Under the pieces are notes generated by a model, which did no database searches, was not told the origin of the DNA, and was given only the letters and a program-made list of their open reading frames with translations. A stretch of 64,000 bases of DNA, taken from contig NZ_CP119757.1 of assembly GCF_029320955.1 (NCBI RefSeq), positions 5,394,001 through 5,458,000 on the forward strand, given 5' to 3'. Both the position numbers and the translations under genes were made by a program. The stretch is from Flavobacterium sp. YJ01 (GTDB taxonomy: Bacteria; Bacteroidota; Bacteroidia; Flavobacteriales; Flavobacteriaceae). This document shows, piece after piece, positions 16,284-24,145 of this stretch. The number at the start of each line of letters is the position of its first letter. Position 1 is the first letter of the stretch.

Positions 16284-16652
16284 TTATTTTTCTTCGTTTT
16301 TATTTTCTATCATTGATAAAATTTCTCTCAATTCGTCTGCTGAAATTTTCTCTTCTTTAGCAAAAAAAGAAACCATGCTTTTATAAGAACTGTTGAAATA
16401 ATTATCAATTGCAGTTTTCATAAATCCTTTTCTGTAATCTTCTATTGCAACAATTGGAAAATATTGATGTGTGTTTCCAAAAGCATTGTGCCCAACATAT
16501 CCTTTTTCTTCCAAATTGCGAACAATAGTTGATAATGTGTTGTAATGTGGTTGGTCTTCAGTAATTTCTGCTTGAATTTCTTTCACAAAAGCTTTTTTAA
16601 GCTTCCATAAAATCATCATAATTTCTTCTTCTTTGTTTGTTAACTTCTGCAT
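16284..16652 (-). CDS. BlaI/MecI/CopY-family repressor (copy 1), first gene of the operon
   Basis: 122 aa, winged helix, almost the same protein as the copy at 13642-14010 (differences at a handful of positions such as MMILW for MHILW and GHNAFG for AHNAFG). It leads the five-gene operon blaI, M56, M56 fragment, blaI, M56, with spacings of 2, 36, 21 and 7 bp. A dyad 37-72 bp upstream of its start codon is the likely binding site. Repressor role from the family. Confidence 0.9.
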   Translation of the reverse strand: MQKLTNKEEEIMMILWKLKKAFVKEIQAEITEDQPHYNTLSTIVRNLEEKGYVGHNAFGNTHQYFPIVAIEDYRKGFMKTAIDNYFNSSYKSMVSFFAKEEKISADELREILSMIENKNEEK

Positions 16653-16688
16653 CTTCTCTAATTTTAATTCAAACCTACAACTATTTTT

Positions 16689-16724
16689 TTAGTTACACAA
16701 CTATAAAAATAGTTATTTAACTAA
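16689..16724 (-). promoter_or_regulatory. candidate BlaI operator dyad
   Basis: TTAGTTACACAACTAT (16689-16704) and ATAGTTATTTAACTAA (16709-16724) are inverted copies matching at 14 of 16 positions, 4 bp apart. A further ACAACTAT half-site lies at 16677-16684. The dyad sits just upstream of the first blaI gene, where an autoregulatory operator is expected. Confidence 0.55.
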
Positions 16725-16818
16725 AAATTAAGTTTGATTTGATTTTAAGTCACAGAAAAGCCATTCAAATTTAAATGTAATAAATTGAATTATAACGTTT
16801 TAAGAAGTTAAAGTTTTT

Positions 16819-18036
16819 CTATTGAGGTTTTTCGGTGACTAAAGCATTTTTAATCCATATGCAACATCCTGTAGCAATTACGCCAATGCAAGCCATAAAT
16901 AACCAGTTGATCTGATAACCCAAGCGGGTAATAATTTCAAAACCAACTTTTGAACTTATTATATGAGCTAAACTAAAACTCATGGTATAAAGCGCCATGT
17001 AGCGACCTTCTTGTCCGCGTGGTGCACGGCTCAAGGCAAAAGCATTAGAAAAAGGAAAGGTTAGAACTTCGCCGACAGAAATGCAAATCATGCTGACAAC
17101 CAATATTCCTGCCCAAAAATTAATGAGAAGCAAAAAGAAACTAGAAGCCATTACAAAAGAGCCTACAATAATAATTCTGATTTTAGCAAAACCTTTTCTT
17201 TCTAAAAAGCCAACTGTTGGCATTTCTAAAGCAAAAATCAAAAGTCCGTTTAACGTCATTAATAATCCCGTTTGGAATTCACTTAAACCAAATTTTTCAT
17301 TATGATATAAAGGTAAAGTGGTAAAAAGCTGAAAGAAAATCATAGCCGTAATAAAACTCACAAATAAGAAAACCCAGAAAATCTTGTCATGAAAAACTGA
17401 TTTTACATCTCCGGCACTTTCTGCTTTATCTTCATAAACTACTTTTTTCTTTTCTTTTACCAAAAAGGCGAAAATTAATATCGAAATAATACAAGAAGAA
17501 CCATCAACCCAGAAAAGACCAGAATATCCCATTCCCATAATAATTAATCCGCCGAGAGCTGGACCCGCTGCAAAACCTAGATTTACTGCCAAACGAACAA
17601 GTGTTAAAGCACGAGTTCTATTTTCGGGTTTTGCATAAGCGCCCAAAGACACGAACATGGCTGGTCTGAACATATCTGCAATAGTCATTAAGAGAAACAT
17701 GGCAATACAAAGCGACCAGAAATGTGTTATATATTGTACAAAGAAAAGTGACACGCCGCTAGTGAATAAGCTGAAAACCATTATTTTATAGAATCCGATT
17801 TTATCAGAAAGTTTTCCGCCAAGCCATGAACCCAACATAGAACCGAAACCAAAGGCAACCATAATCCATCCAACTTGATTGTATGAAAAATGAAGATCTT
17901 CTTTTAAATATTTGGATAAAAATGGCAATACCATTGTTCCGGCACGATTGATAAAAGTTACAATGGCAAGAATCCAAATTTCTCTAGAAAAACCTCTGAA
18001 ATTATTAATGTAGTGGGTAAAAGCGTTTTTGAGCAT
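16819..18036 (-). CDS. MFS drug/solute efflux transporter
   Basis: 405 aa with 12 predicted membrane helices. The motif-A loop GSWLGGKLSDKIGFYK between helices 2 and 3 and the NRTRALTLVRLAVNLGFAAG stretch are typical of the MdtH/multidrug branch of the major facilitator superfamily. Likely an inner-membrane proton-driven exporter; substrate unknown. It is transcribed divergently from the DUF1684 gene and lies downstream of, but in the same direction as, no close partner: 166 bp separate it from the BlaI operon start. Confidence 0.82.
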   Translation of the reverse strand: MLKNAFTHYINNFRGFSREIWILAIVTFINRAGTMVLPFLSKYLKEDLHFSYNQVGWIMVAFGFGSMLGSWLGGKLSDKIGFYKIMVFSLFTSGVSLFFVQYITHFWSLCIAMFLLMTIADMFRPAMFVSLGAYAKPENRTRALTLVRLAVNLGFAAGPALGGLIIMGMGYSGLFWVDGSSCIISILIFAFLVKEKKKVVYEDKAESAGDVKSVFHDKIFWVFLFVSFITAMIFFQLFTTLPLYHNEKFGLSEFQTGLLMTLNGLLIFALEMPTVGFLERKGFAKIRIIIVGSFVMASSFFLLLINFWAGILVVSMICISVGEVLTFPFSNAFALSRAPRGQEGRYMALYTMSFSLAHIISSKVGFEIITRLGYQINWLFMACIGVIATGCCIWIKNALVTEKPQ

Positions 18037-18089
18037 TTTGTGTGATAGATTATCGCAACAAAGTTAGCAAACTTTGTCAGCTTAAGTGG

Positions 18090-18120
18090 TTGTCGTTTTG
18101 TTACTTTTGAACTATTTTTG
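18090..18120 (+). promoter_or_regulatory. promoter of the DUF1684-tatD pair
   Basis: TTG at 18090-18092 and TATTTTTG at 18113-18120, 20 bp apart, fit the Bacteroidota consensus. The leader to the ATG at 18136 would be about 10 nt. Confidence 0.45.
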
Positions 18121-18135
18121 CATAAAATTTCTAAG

Positions 18136-18735
18136 ATGAAAACTATCTACGCCCTAGTTTTATTGTTTGTTTTTAGTTTTGGCTTTGGTCAAAAAAAGTT
18201 TAGCAAAAATGAAGTGTTAAAATTTCAGAAGAAAATAAATTCAGAATTTGCTGATTCTAAGACAAGTCCGTTAATGGCAAAAGATTTAAAAACTTTTAAA
18301 AGCTTAGAATTTTATCCTATTTCTGAGACTTATTTTGTCAATGCAACTTTAGTAAAAGCAAAAGGCGGGAAAGTTTTTGAAATGAAAGAGAGCGGAAAGT
18401 ATACTTCAAAATACGTTAAATACGGTACTTTAAATTTTAAAATTAATGGAAAAGCGTTTAAGCTTGCCGTTTATCAAAATTTAGAACTTATAGTACAAGA
18501 AAAATATAAAAATTATCTGTTTTTGCCTTTTTCCGATTTAACAAGCGGAAAACAAAGTTACATCGGAGGTCGTTATATAGATTTGCAAATTCCGAAAGGA
18601 AATACAATTGCGATTGATTTTAATCAGGCGTATAATCCGTATTGTGCTTATAATTACGAATATTCTTGTCCGCTTGTACCGCTAGAAAATGATTTGAAAA
18701 TTGAAATTAAAGCAGGAGTAAAAGATTTTCATTAA
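18136..18735 (+). CDS. secreted DUF1684 protein
   Basis: 199 aa from the ATG at 18136. I prefer this to an in-frame TTG at 18118, because that TTG is part of the -7 promoter box. Residues 1-18 are a signal peptide (LLFVFSFGFGQ). The DUF1684 signature is clear: LFLPFSDLTSGKQSYIGGRY followed by IDFNQAYNPYCAYN and CPLVP. The family has no established activity; the conserved Tyr-Cys-Ala-Tyr and Cys-Pro motifs suggest a metal or disulfide site. Its stop codon shares one base with the tatD start, so the two are translationally coupled. Confidence 0.85.
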   Translation: MKTIYALVLLFVFSFGFGQKKFSKNEVLKFQKKINSEFADSKTSPLMAKDLKTFKSLEFYPISETYFVNATLVKAKGGKVFEMKESGKYTSKYVKYGTLNFKINGKAFKLAVYQNLELIVQEKYKNYLFLPFSDLTSGKQSYIGGRYIDLQIPKGNTIAIDFNQAYNPYCAYNYEYSCPLVPLENDLKIEIKAGVKDFH

Positions 18736-19379
18736 TGGAATTTTTCAATTTTCATACTCATCATTTTACCAATCAGCCAGATGTTTTAGAGTTGGTAAAT
18801 CAATATCCAAAAGATTTTGATGGATCTATTTCGTTTTATTCTATCGGAATTCATCCGTGGTATATTGATGAAAATCGAGTTGATGAAGATTTGAAAATTA
18901 TTGAAGAAAAATTACAAACTGAAAATTGTTTGGCAATTGGCGAATGTGGTTTAGATAAACGAATTGAAGTTCCGTTAGAATTGCAGATTTCTGTTTTTGA
19001 AAGACAATTAGAATTGGCACAAAAATTCAAAAAACCAGTTGTTATTCATTGTGTAGCCGCTTTTCAGGAAGTTACGGCTATTAAGAAAAAAATGAAAATT
19101 TCTGTTCCGATGATTATTCATGGTTTTTCGAAGAATAAACAATTGGCAGAACAATTAATTAAAGACGGCTTTTATCTTTCATTTGGGAAATATTTATTGA
19201 AAAATCCAGATTTAAAAACCGTTTTTCAAGTAATTCCAAATGATCGTTTTTTCTTAGAAACCGACACAATTGAAGAAACAATTGAGCAAGTTTATGAATT
19301 AGCTTCTGAATATAAAGAATTAGATATAAAAGAATTAAAAGGTATTATTTCAAGTAATTATAAAAGTGTGTTTGAATAA
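18735..19379 (+). CDS. TatD-family metal-dependent hydrolase
   Basis: 214 aa, a short TIM-barrel member of the TatD family. Metal ligands are visible: FHTHHF near the N-terminus, the glutamate in AIGECGLDK, His in PVVIHCVAA, His in MIIHGFSKN and Asp in FFLETDTIEE. Family members are 3'-5' exonucleases or related phosphoesterases in the cytoplasm. At 214 aa it is shorter than classical TatD (about 260), as is common for Bacteroidota paralogues. ATG overlaps the previous stop codon by one base. Confidence 0.88.
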   Translation: MEFFNFHTHHFTNQPDVLELVNQYPKDFDGSISFYSIGIHPWYIDENRVDEDLKIIEEKLQTENCLAIGECGLDKRIEVPLELQISVFERQLELAQKFKKPVVIHCVAAFQEVTAIKKKMKISVPMIIHGFSKNKQLAEQLIKDGFYLSFGKYLLKNPDLKTVFQVIPNDRFFLETDTIEETIEQVYELASEYKELDIKELKGIISSNYKSVFE

Positions 19380-19400
19380 AGAAATTTAATTTAAAAGTTT

Positions 19401-19465
19401 GTTACCCTGATCGAAGTCGAAGGGCGCTCCAATTAGTAACGGGCTTCGACTTCGCTCAGCCTGAC
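19401..19465 (+). repeat. REP-like 65-bp hairpin, copy A
   Basis: Arms CTGATCGAAGTCGAAG (19407-19422) and CTTCGACTTCGCTCAG (19444-19459) pair at 15 of 16 positions around a loop containing TCCAATTAGTAAC. Copy B, in the opposite orientation, is at 61895-61959 and matches over the full 65 bp with roughly ten differences. GC-rich compared with its surroundings. Confidence 0.75.
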
Positions 19466-19498
19466 ACTTGAAACTTGAAACCTGAAACTTGAAACAAA
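19466..19498 (+). repeat. CTTGAAAC word array
   Basis: Four near-tandem copies of CTTGAAAC/CCTGAAAC directly after the REP-like hairpin; also seen, inverted, at 6565-6595. No coding role. Confidence 0.55.
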
Positions 19499-19530
19499 AA
19501 AAATAAGAACAAAATAACAAAATATAGAAT

Positions 19531-20250
19531 ATGGCAGAATGGACAGAAAGAGCTGAGCTTTTGTTTACTAAAGAAGGATTAGAAAATTTACAAAAAGCAA
19601 ATGTTTTAGTTGTAGGATTAGGAGGAGTTGGATCTTTTGCAGCCGAATTTTTGGCGAGAGCAGGAGTAGGAAATATGACAATTGTCGATGGAGATGTTGT
19701 GGATATTACCAATATAAACCGTCAATTGCCGGCATTGCATTCAACAGTTGGAGAACCAAAAATTACGATTGTTGGCGATCGTTTAATGGATATTAATCCG
19801 GAATTAAAACTTACTCGAGTTAAAGAATTTCTTTCTCCAGAAAGAGCTTTCGAAATAGTTTCTCCTGAATTCGACTATGTTTTAGACTGTATTGATAGTA
19901 TTACGCCAAAATTAAATTTGATTATTGCCGCAAAACGCAAAAGAGTAAAAATCATCAGCAGTATGGGCGCTGGCGGAAAAATGTTGGCATCAAAAGTAAA
20001 AGTTGCTGATATTTCTAAAACAATTAATTGTTATTTTTCTAAAACAATTCGCAAGCGTTTGAAAGCGGTAAAAATCAATAAGTTGAAAGTAGTTTTTTCA
20101 TCAGAAATTCAAAATGAAAAAAGCCTAAAATTAACTGATGGAAAAAATTACAAAAAATCTTTCTATGGAACAAATAGTTACATGCCAGGATTATTTGGTC
20201 TTCATGCAGCAGAAACTGTAATTCGTTATTTGATTTCGAACGAAAAATAA
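19531..20250 (+). CDS. tcdA: tRNA threonylcarbamoyladenosine dehydratase
   Basis: 239 aa, ThiF/E1-like fold. The ATP-binding site is seen in LVVGLGGVGSFAAEFLARAG followed by IVDGDVVDITNINRQ, and the second half has the SSMGAGGKMLASKVKVADIS stretch characteristic of TcdA/CsdL. The enzyme closes t6A37 in ANN-reading tRNAs to the cyclic form ct6A, using ATP. Cytoplasmic. It follows an intergenic repeat region and is probably transcribed with the HAD gene 122 bp downstream or alone. Confidence 0.92.
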   Translation: MAEWTERAELLFTKEGLENLQKANVLVVGLGGVGSFAAEFLARAGVGNMTIVDGDVVDITNINRQLPALHSTVGEPKITIVGDRLMDINPELKLTRVKEFLSPERAFEIVSPEFDYVLDCIDSITPKLNLIIAAKRKRVKIISSMGAGGKMLASKVKVADISKTINCYFSKTIRKRLKAVKINKLKVVFSSEIQNEKSLKLTDGKNYKKSFYGTNSYMPGLFGLHAAETVIRYLISNEK

Positions 20251-20367
20251 GGTTCTAAGATTCTAAGTTACTTAGGTTTATCTTTGAGTACTTAGAATCT
20301 TTGTGAAAAATAAACCTCAAAACATAAAATACTTAGAACCTCAGTTCCTCAGAACCTTAGAACCTTA
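20251..20367. repeat. CTAAG/CTTAG word repeat forming an inverted repeat
   Basis: Begins directly after the tcdA stop with GGTTCTAAGATTCTAAG and ends with CTTAGAACC, CTCAGAACC and CTTAGAACC words, which are inverted copies of the start. Related words occur at 36391-36430 and 55738-55815. Confidence 0.6.
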
Positions 20368-20372
20368 AAAAA

Positions 20373-21035
20373 ATGATTAAAACAGTAATTTTTGACATGG
20401 ACGGCGTAATCGTAGACACGGAGCCAGTTCATCGTTACGCTTATTATTTACAATTTTCAGAATTAAATATTGAAGTGCCAGAAGAAATGTATACTTCATT
20501 TACTGGTTTTTCTACTAGAAATACTTTTCAGACGTTAAAGAATTATTTTCCATCTGTAGAACAAGAAGTTGAAGATTTGATTCAAAGAAAAAGAACGATT
20601 TTTAATGATGCTTTTGATACCAAAGAAGATCTGTATCTTTTAGACGGAGTTGAAGATTTAATTAAAGATTTGTATCACAACGGTATACAGTTGATTTTGG
20701 CTTCTTCAGCTTCAAAAGTTACTATAGATCGAGTTTTCACTAGATTTAATCTTCATCAATATTTTACGCATATTGTGAGCGGTGAAGATTTTCCGCAATC
20801 AAAACCAAATCCAGCTATATTTATTCACGCTGCTTCTTTGTCAATTGCTCCAAAAGAAGAATGTATTATTATAGAAGATAGTACAAACGGAATAAAAGCG
20901 GCAAAAGGAGCAGGAATCTATTGTGTAGGATATAAAAGTGAACATTCTAACCTGCAAGATTTATCTGAGGCAGATTTAGTTATAGATCATTTTAACGAAT
21001 TAAATGCTCAAAAAATAGCACAACTTAAGCCCTGA
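20373..21035 (+). CDS. HAD-superfamily phosphatase/phosphomutase (beta-phosphoglucomutase-like)
   Basis: 220 aa. All four HAD motifs are present: IFDMDGVIVDTEP with the nucleophile Asp, LILASSASK, the lysine in FPQSKPNPAIF, and IIIEDSTNGIKAAKGAG. The cap domain between motifs I and II puts it in the group that includes beta-phosphoglucomutase, phosphoglycolate phosphatase and sugar-phosphate phosphatases. The exact substrate cannot be told. Cytoplasmic. Confidence 0.88.
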   Translation: MIKTVIFDMDGVIVDTEPVHRYAYYLQFSELNIEVPEEMYTSFTGFSTRNTFQTLKNYFPSVEQEVEDLIQRKRTIFNDAFDTKEDLYLLDGVEDLIKDLYHNGIQLILASSASKVTIDRVFTRFNLHQYFTHIVSGEDFPQSKPNPAIFIHAASLSIAPKEECIIIEDSTNGIKAAKGAGIYCVGYKSEHSNLQDLSEADLVIDHFNELNAQKIAQLKP

Positions 21036-21053
21036 ATTATATAAAATTTAACA

Positions 21054-21082
21054 TTTGTTCGCTATTTGAATTTGTAAATTTG
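21054..21082 (+). promoter_or_regulatory. promoter of the DUF2911 gene
   Basis: TTTG (21054-21057), 17 bp spacer, TAAATTTG (21075-21082): a full match to the Bacteroidota consensus, 22 bp before the ATG. Confidence 0.7.
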
Positions 21083-21104
21083 AATAAAATAAAAAACACT
21101 GAAA

Positions 21105-21947
21105 ATGAAAAAACTACTTATTGCATTTGCCTTAATTTTAGCACCATTGGCATCAGAAGCACAGGTAAAAACACCGCAAGCAAGTCCAAAAGGATATATA
21201 AAACAAACCGTTGGTTTAACAGATGTTGAAGTTACTTACTCAAGACCAGGAGCAAGAGGGAGAGCTGTTTTCGGAAATTTGGTTCCGTTTGGTAAATTGT
21301 GGAGAACTGGAGCAAACGAAAATACAATTATTAATTTCAGTGATGACGTTATTATTGACGGTAAAACATTGAAAAAAGGAAAATATGCAATTTATACTGT
21401 TCCAAGAATTGAAAGCTGGGATGTTATTTTTTATCTTTCTACAGATAACTGGGGATTGCCAGAAAATTGGAGCGAAGCTTATGTAGCTTTAAAAACTACT
21501 GTAAAAGAAGATGCTCTGCCAACTCCGGTAGAAACATTTACAATCGGAATTAACGGTTTAGATCCGAATTTTGGTTATTTAGAAATGGCTTGGGAAAATT
21601 CTCATGTAGCTTTAAAATTTGAAGTGCCAACTGCAAAAACTGCAATAGCAAGTATTGATAAAACGTTAGCTGGTCCATCATGGAATGATTATTACGCAGC
21701 GTCTCAATATTTATTTCAATCGAACGGAAATATCGAATTATCTAGAACTTATGTTGATAAAGCATTGGATATGAGTACTGATAAACCTTATTATGTAACA
21801 AGATTAAAATCTTTGATTCAAGCAAAACAAGGAGATAAAAAAGGTGCAGTAGAAACAGCAAAAGCTTCTTTAGCAGCTGCAGAAGTAGCAAACAATGCTG
21901 ATTACGTAAAATTAAATAAAGACAGTATCGCTGAGTGGAGCAGATAA
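21105..21947 (+). CDS. secreted DUF2911 protein
   Basis: 280 aa. Signal peptide residues 1-19 (LAPLASEAQ), then a DUF2911 domain (about 25-165) with the typical DVEVTYSRPGARGRAVFGNL and LVPFGKLWRTGANENTIINF stretches, followed by a helical tail (about 180-280) with TPR-like repeats (ELSRTYVDKALDMS, GAVETAKASLAAAEVA). DUF2911 has no known activity; it is widespread in exported proteins of Bacteroidota. Single gene with its own promoter and terminator. Confidence 0.88.
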   Translation: MKKLLIAFALILAPLASEAQVKTPQASPKGYIKQTVGLTDVEVTYSRPGARGRAVFGNLVPFGKLWRTGANENTIINFSDDVIIDGKTLKKGKYAIYTVPRIESWDVIFYLSTDNWGLPENWSEAYVALKTTVKEDALPTPVETFTIGINGLDPNFGYLEMAWENSHVALKFEVPTAKTAIASIDKTLAGPSWNDYYAASQYLFQSNGNIELSRTYVDKALDMSTDKPYYVTRLKSLIQAKQGDKKGAVETAKASLAAAEVANNADYVKLNKDSIAEWSR

Positions 21948-21975
21948 GTTTTTAATTTTTCAATTATAAAATTCC

Positions 21976-22008
21976 AAATTCCAAAGCTTTCGGGTTTTGG
22001 AATTTTTT
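21976..22008 (+). terminator. terminator of the DUF2911 gene
   Basis: Stem AAATTCCAAA / TTTTGGAATTT around CTTTCGG, followed by a T-run. Confidence 0.7.
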
Positions 22009-22017
22009 TTGCTGTTT

Positions 22018-22146
22018 TTTAACCGCAAAGCACGCTAGGTTTTTTATTAAAGTATTTTTTGAAAACGCAGAGTTCGCAAAGCTTTGTGTAAAAAACTTTG
22101 CTCCCGATAGCTATCGGGATTGCGTAATTCCTTGCGTGTTTGTGGT
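22018..22146. repeat. inverted repeat with embedded 18-bp palindrome
   Basis: Outer words TTAACCGCAAAGCACGC and GCGTGTTTGTGGTTAA face each other imperfectly across about 100 bp. Inside stands a perfect 18-bp palindrome, TCCCGATAGCTATCGGGA (22102-22119). No coding sense. Confidence 0.6.
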
Positions 22147-22151
22147 TAAAA

Positions 22152-22778
22152 TCAATTCATACTTGGAGGTTCAGGAATTTTAACCGTTTTCTTTATTTTT
22201 TTAATTAAGAGATAGAATGTAATTCCGCCCAAAATAATAAGTAAAGCAATCTGCAATTGCCCGATGCTATTATTTTTATTGTACATCGCATTGGCAAGAG
22301 CCAATTTTGCTTTTCCTTCTTCAATTTGAATTTGCGATAAAGATTCTAAAGTTTTAAGAGCTTGCCCGCTTGAAACAGCAATTTTATTCCAATCTTTATT
22401 TTCAACCTGTTTATTGATTTCTTTGCACGAGCTTAAAAAAGCATCAAAATATTGTTTTTCTTTATTCGTTAAAACAGTTTTGGCGTACAAATCATCAATA
22501 TTATGGACAATATCTAGAGTATGAATGATTTCGTTTTTCTTGATATTATCACTCAGATCAAGTTTTTCTGCTTCAGCTTTTATAAAATGAAGCTGTTTAG
22601 AATACTGAAAAATGTAATGCGCAACAACTAAACGATCTTTGTAAATTGCATTAATATTATCATTTACATTTTTTGAATTCAAAAGCGTATTAAAATTCCC
22701 CAATAAAATAAGAAGCATCACGATCAAAAGAATAAAAGCGGCTTTGGTTTTATTGCTGTACTTTTTAAGATCTTTCAT
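22152..22778 (-). CDS. membrane protein with four-helix-bundle (MCP-like) sensor domain
   Basis: 208 aa. A membrane helix at about 13-31, a helical periplasmic region of about 135 residues (INAIYKDRLVVAHYIFQYSK, then coiled segments), and a second helix at about 173-192, followed by a short basic cytoplasmic tail (KKIKKTVKIPEPP). This is the layout of the 4HB_MCP ligand-binding module without any HAMP or signalling domain. It may therefore act through another protein; function unknown. It is followed in the same direction by no close gene and lies 29 bp after the gene at 22808-23416. Confidence 0.6.
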   Translation of the reverse strand: MKDLKKYSNKTKAAFILLIVMLLILLGNFNTLLNSKNVNDNINAIYKDRLVVAHYIFQYSKQLHFIKAEAEKLDLSDNIKKNEIIHTLDIVHNIDDLYAKTVLTNKEKQYFDAFLSSCKEINKQVENKDWNKIAVSSGQALKTLESLSQIQIEEGKAKLALANAMYNKNNSIGQLQIALLIILGGITFYLLIKKIKKTVKIPEPPSMN

Positions 22779-22807
22779 AATGATGATTTTTAAAAATTAA
22801 AAGAAAA

Positions 22808-23416
22808 CTACCTGTGAAAAAATCCTTTTGATTGAGGTATTTCAATATTCTTGACACTTCCTAAAGGTGCAATTTGAATTGCATCACTTCCTTGTTTTAA
22901 ATAAAAGTAATATAAACTATTAGAGTTGATTAAAAATACCTGTTCGGGTTTATCTTCATTAAAATAAAGTTTTGAATCATATTTTATAGCATTTTTCGCA
23001 ATATCCTTTTTTATAAAATATCCTCCCGCCATTCCGTAACCAAGAAAAAACGATAATAAAATTACAGCAAGAGATTTTATTGCAATTAGATTGTAATAAC
23101 TTTGGGTTTCCTTTGTTGTTAAATCTGTTGTAGGTTTCAACTCAAACATTTTCTGAACGTAACGTTTTTTATAATGTTTTGCCAGAAAGGTTGGTAAATT
23201 AATATGAATTATAAACAGTGAAATAATTGTCGCCAATATTACCGGATTTGAAGTAAATTCAGAAATAGGGCTCATTAAAACATCTGTTATTGTAGAATAT
23301 TTTAAAATATTAATACCTAATTGGTAATAAAAAATGCTGTCTTTCAATATTCCCATTAAAATTAGGAAAAGGTAGCCAAATGGAAGTAGTTTTTCTAAAT
23401 CGTCCGAAATTTTCAT
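22808..23416 (-). CDS. integral membrane protein of unknown function
   Basis: 202 aa. Three or four hydrophobic segments (about 12-28, 58-75 and 108-130) and a periplasmic or cytoplasmic C-terminal domain of about 70 residues rich in Lys, Asp and Tyr (VFLINSNSLYYFYLKQGSDA). No family is recognised. Same strand as the four-helix-bundle gene with a 29-bp gap, so the two are probably one operon. Confidence 0.55.
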   Translation of the reverse strand: MKISDDLEKLLPFGYLFLILMGILKDSIFYYQLGINILKYSTITDVLMSPISEFTSNPVILATIISLFIIHINLPTFLAKHYKKRYVQKMFELKPTTDLTTKETQSYYNLIAIKSLAVILLSFFLGYGMAGGYFIKKDIAKNAIKYDSKLYFNEDKPEQVFLINSNSLYYFYLKQGSDAIQIAPLGSVKNIEIPQSKGFFHR

Positions 23417-23563
23417 TTATAATTTCTCCAGTTAAAAATTAGTTTAGTTTTTGGATGTAAAACTTTTTTGATCAGTTTTACGATTACTAAAATAGTGTTT
23501 TTTACTTACAATTTTAAGAGAGAATCTATTTGCAGAAATTTAGTTTTTATAATGATGTTTTAT

Positions 23564-23650
23564 TAGGAGCTTATTCCTGCTGTCCGCTGTATCTTTTTGT
23601 TTTTAAAGAAAAAACAAAAAGGATGCCGCTTCCATCACGGTTAGGGCATC
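23564..23650 (-). repeat. structured intergenic element, copy 2
   Basis: Read on the minus strand it has the same conserved words as 4431-4510: GATGGAAGCGGCATCC on the left and GATACAGCGGACAGCAGG on the right, around a different A/T hairpin (CTTTTTGTTTT / AAAACAAAAAG). Located upstream of the membrane-protein operon and downstream of the gene at 23656. Confidence 0.6.
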
Positions 23651-23655
23651 AGGAT

Positions 23656-24141
23656 TTATTTAGTTGAAGATTGATTAATTAAAAATCGAGTTTGTTTGTT
23701 TACAATTTCTGCTGCATTTCTTAAATATATTGGGCTTGTGCATTCTGCATAACTGATATAAACAATATGATTATCATCGTTCAAATTTTCATTTCTCCTT
23801 ACAGCTTCAGTTGAACTTTCTAAACCATTTATTAAATATACGGGATTTCCTTCTTTAAATAGTTGAGTTGTAATTCCGATTAACATTTGTTCTGCGAACT
23901 TTTGTATGTCAGTTTCTTTATAAGCCAATAGATAAGAACAACTTAACAACGAACAAAATGTCGTTTTTTGGAATGTCGGATATTTTTCGAATAATTCATT
24001 TCCTTCATTCAAATTATCAAAACACTTTGTGTATAATTGAGCGGAAATGGAATTGTCTACAACCATTGATTCATCAGTATTTTGACTTTCAGCCTGAAAG
24101 AATACTAAAAAAAATATGATGATGAAGATTTTTTTTGACAT
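23656..24141 (-). CDS. small exported protein of unknown function
   Basis: 161 aa. Residues 1-19 are a signal peptide (IIIFFLVFFQAESQ). The mature part is mostly helical, with two neighbouring cysteines (TTFCSLLSCSYLLAY) and others that could form disulfides. No family recognised. It starts 4 bp after the SSS symporter stop, so it belongs to the same operon. Confidence 0.6.
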   Translation of the reverse strand: MSKKIFIIIFFLVFFQAESQNTDESMVVDNSISAQLYTKCFDNLNEGNELFEKYPTFQKTTFCSLLSCSYLLAYKETDIQKFAEQMLIGITTQLFKEGNPVYLINGLESSTEAVRRNENLNDDNHIVYISYAECTSPIYLRNAAEIVNKQTRFLINQSSTK

Positions 24142-24145
24142 CAGC

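Noticed and set aside
13642..16652. Reading the BlaI/M56 operon as a beta-lactam resistance locus
   Set aside because: No beta-lactamase or mecA-like gene is linked to it; the serine hydrolase at 10255 is fused to a carbohydrate-binding-like domain and lies behind a terminator.
19386..19712. Minus-strand frame across the REP-like hairpin and the start of tcdA
   Set aside because: Antisense to tcdA and composed partly of the repeat.
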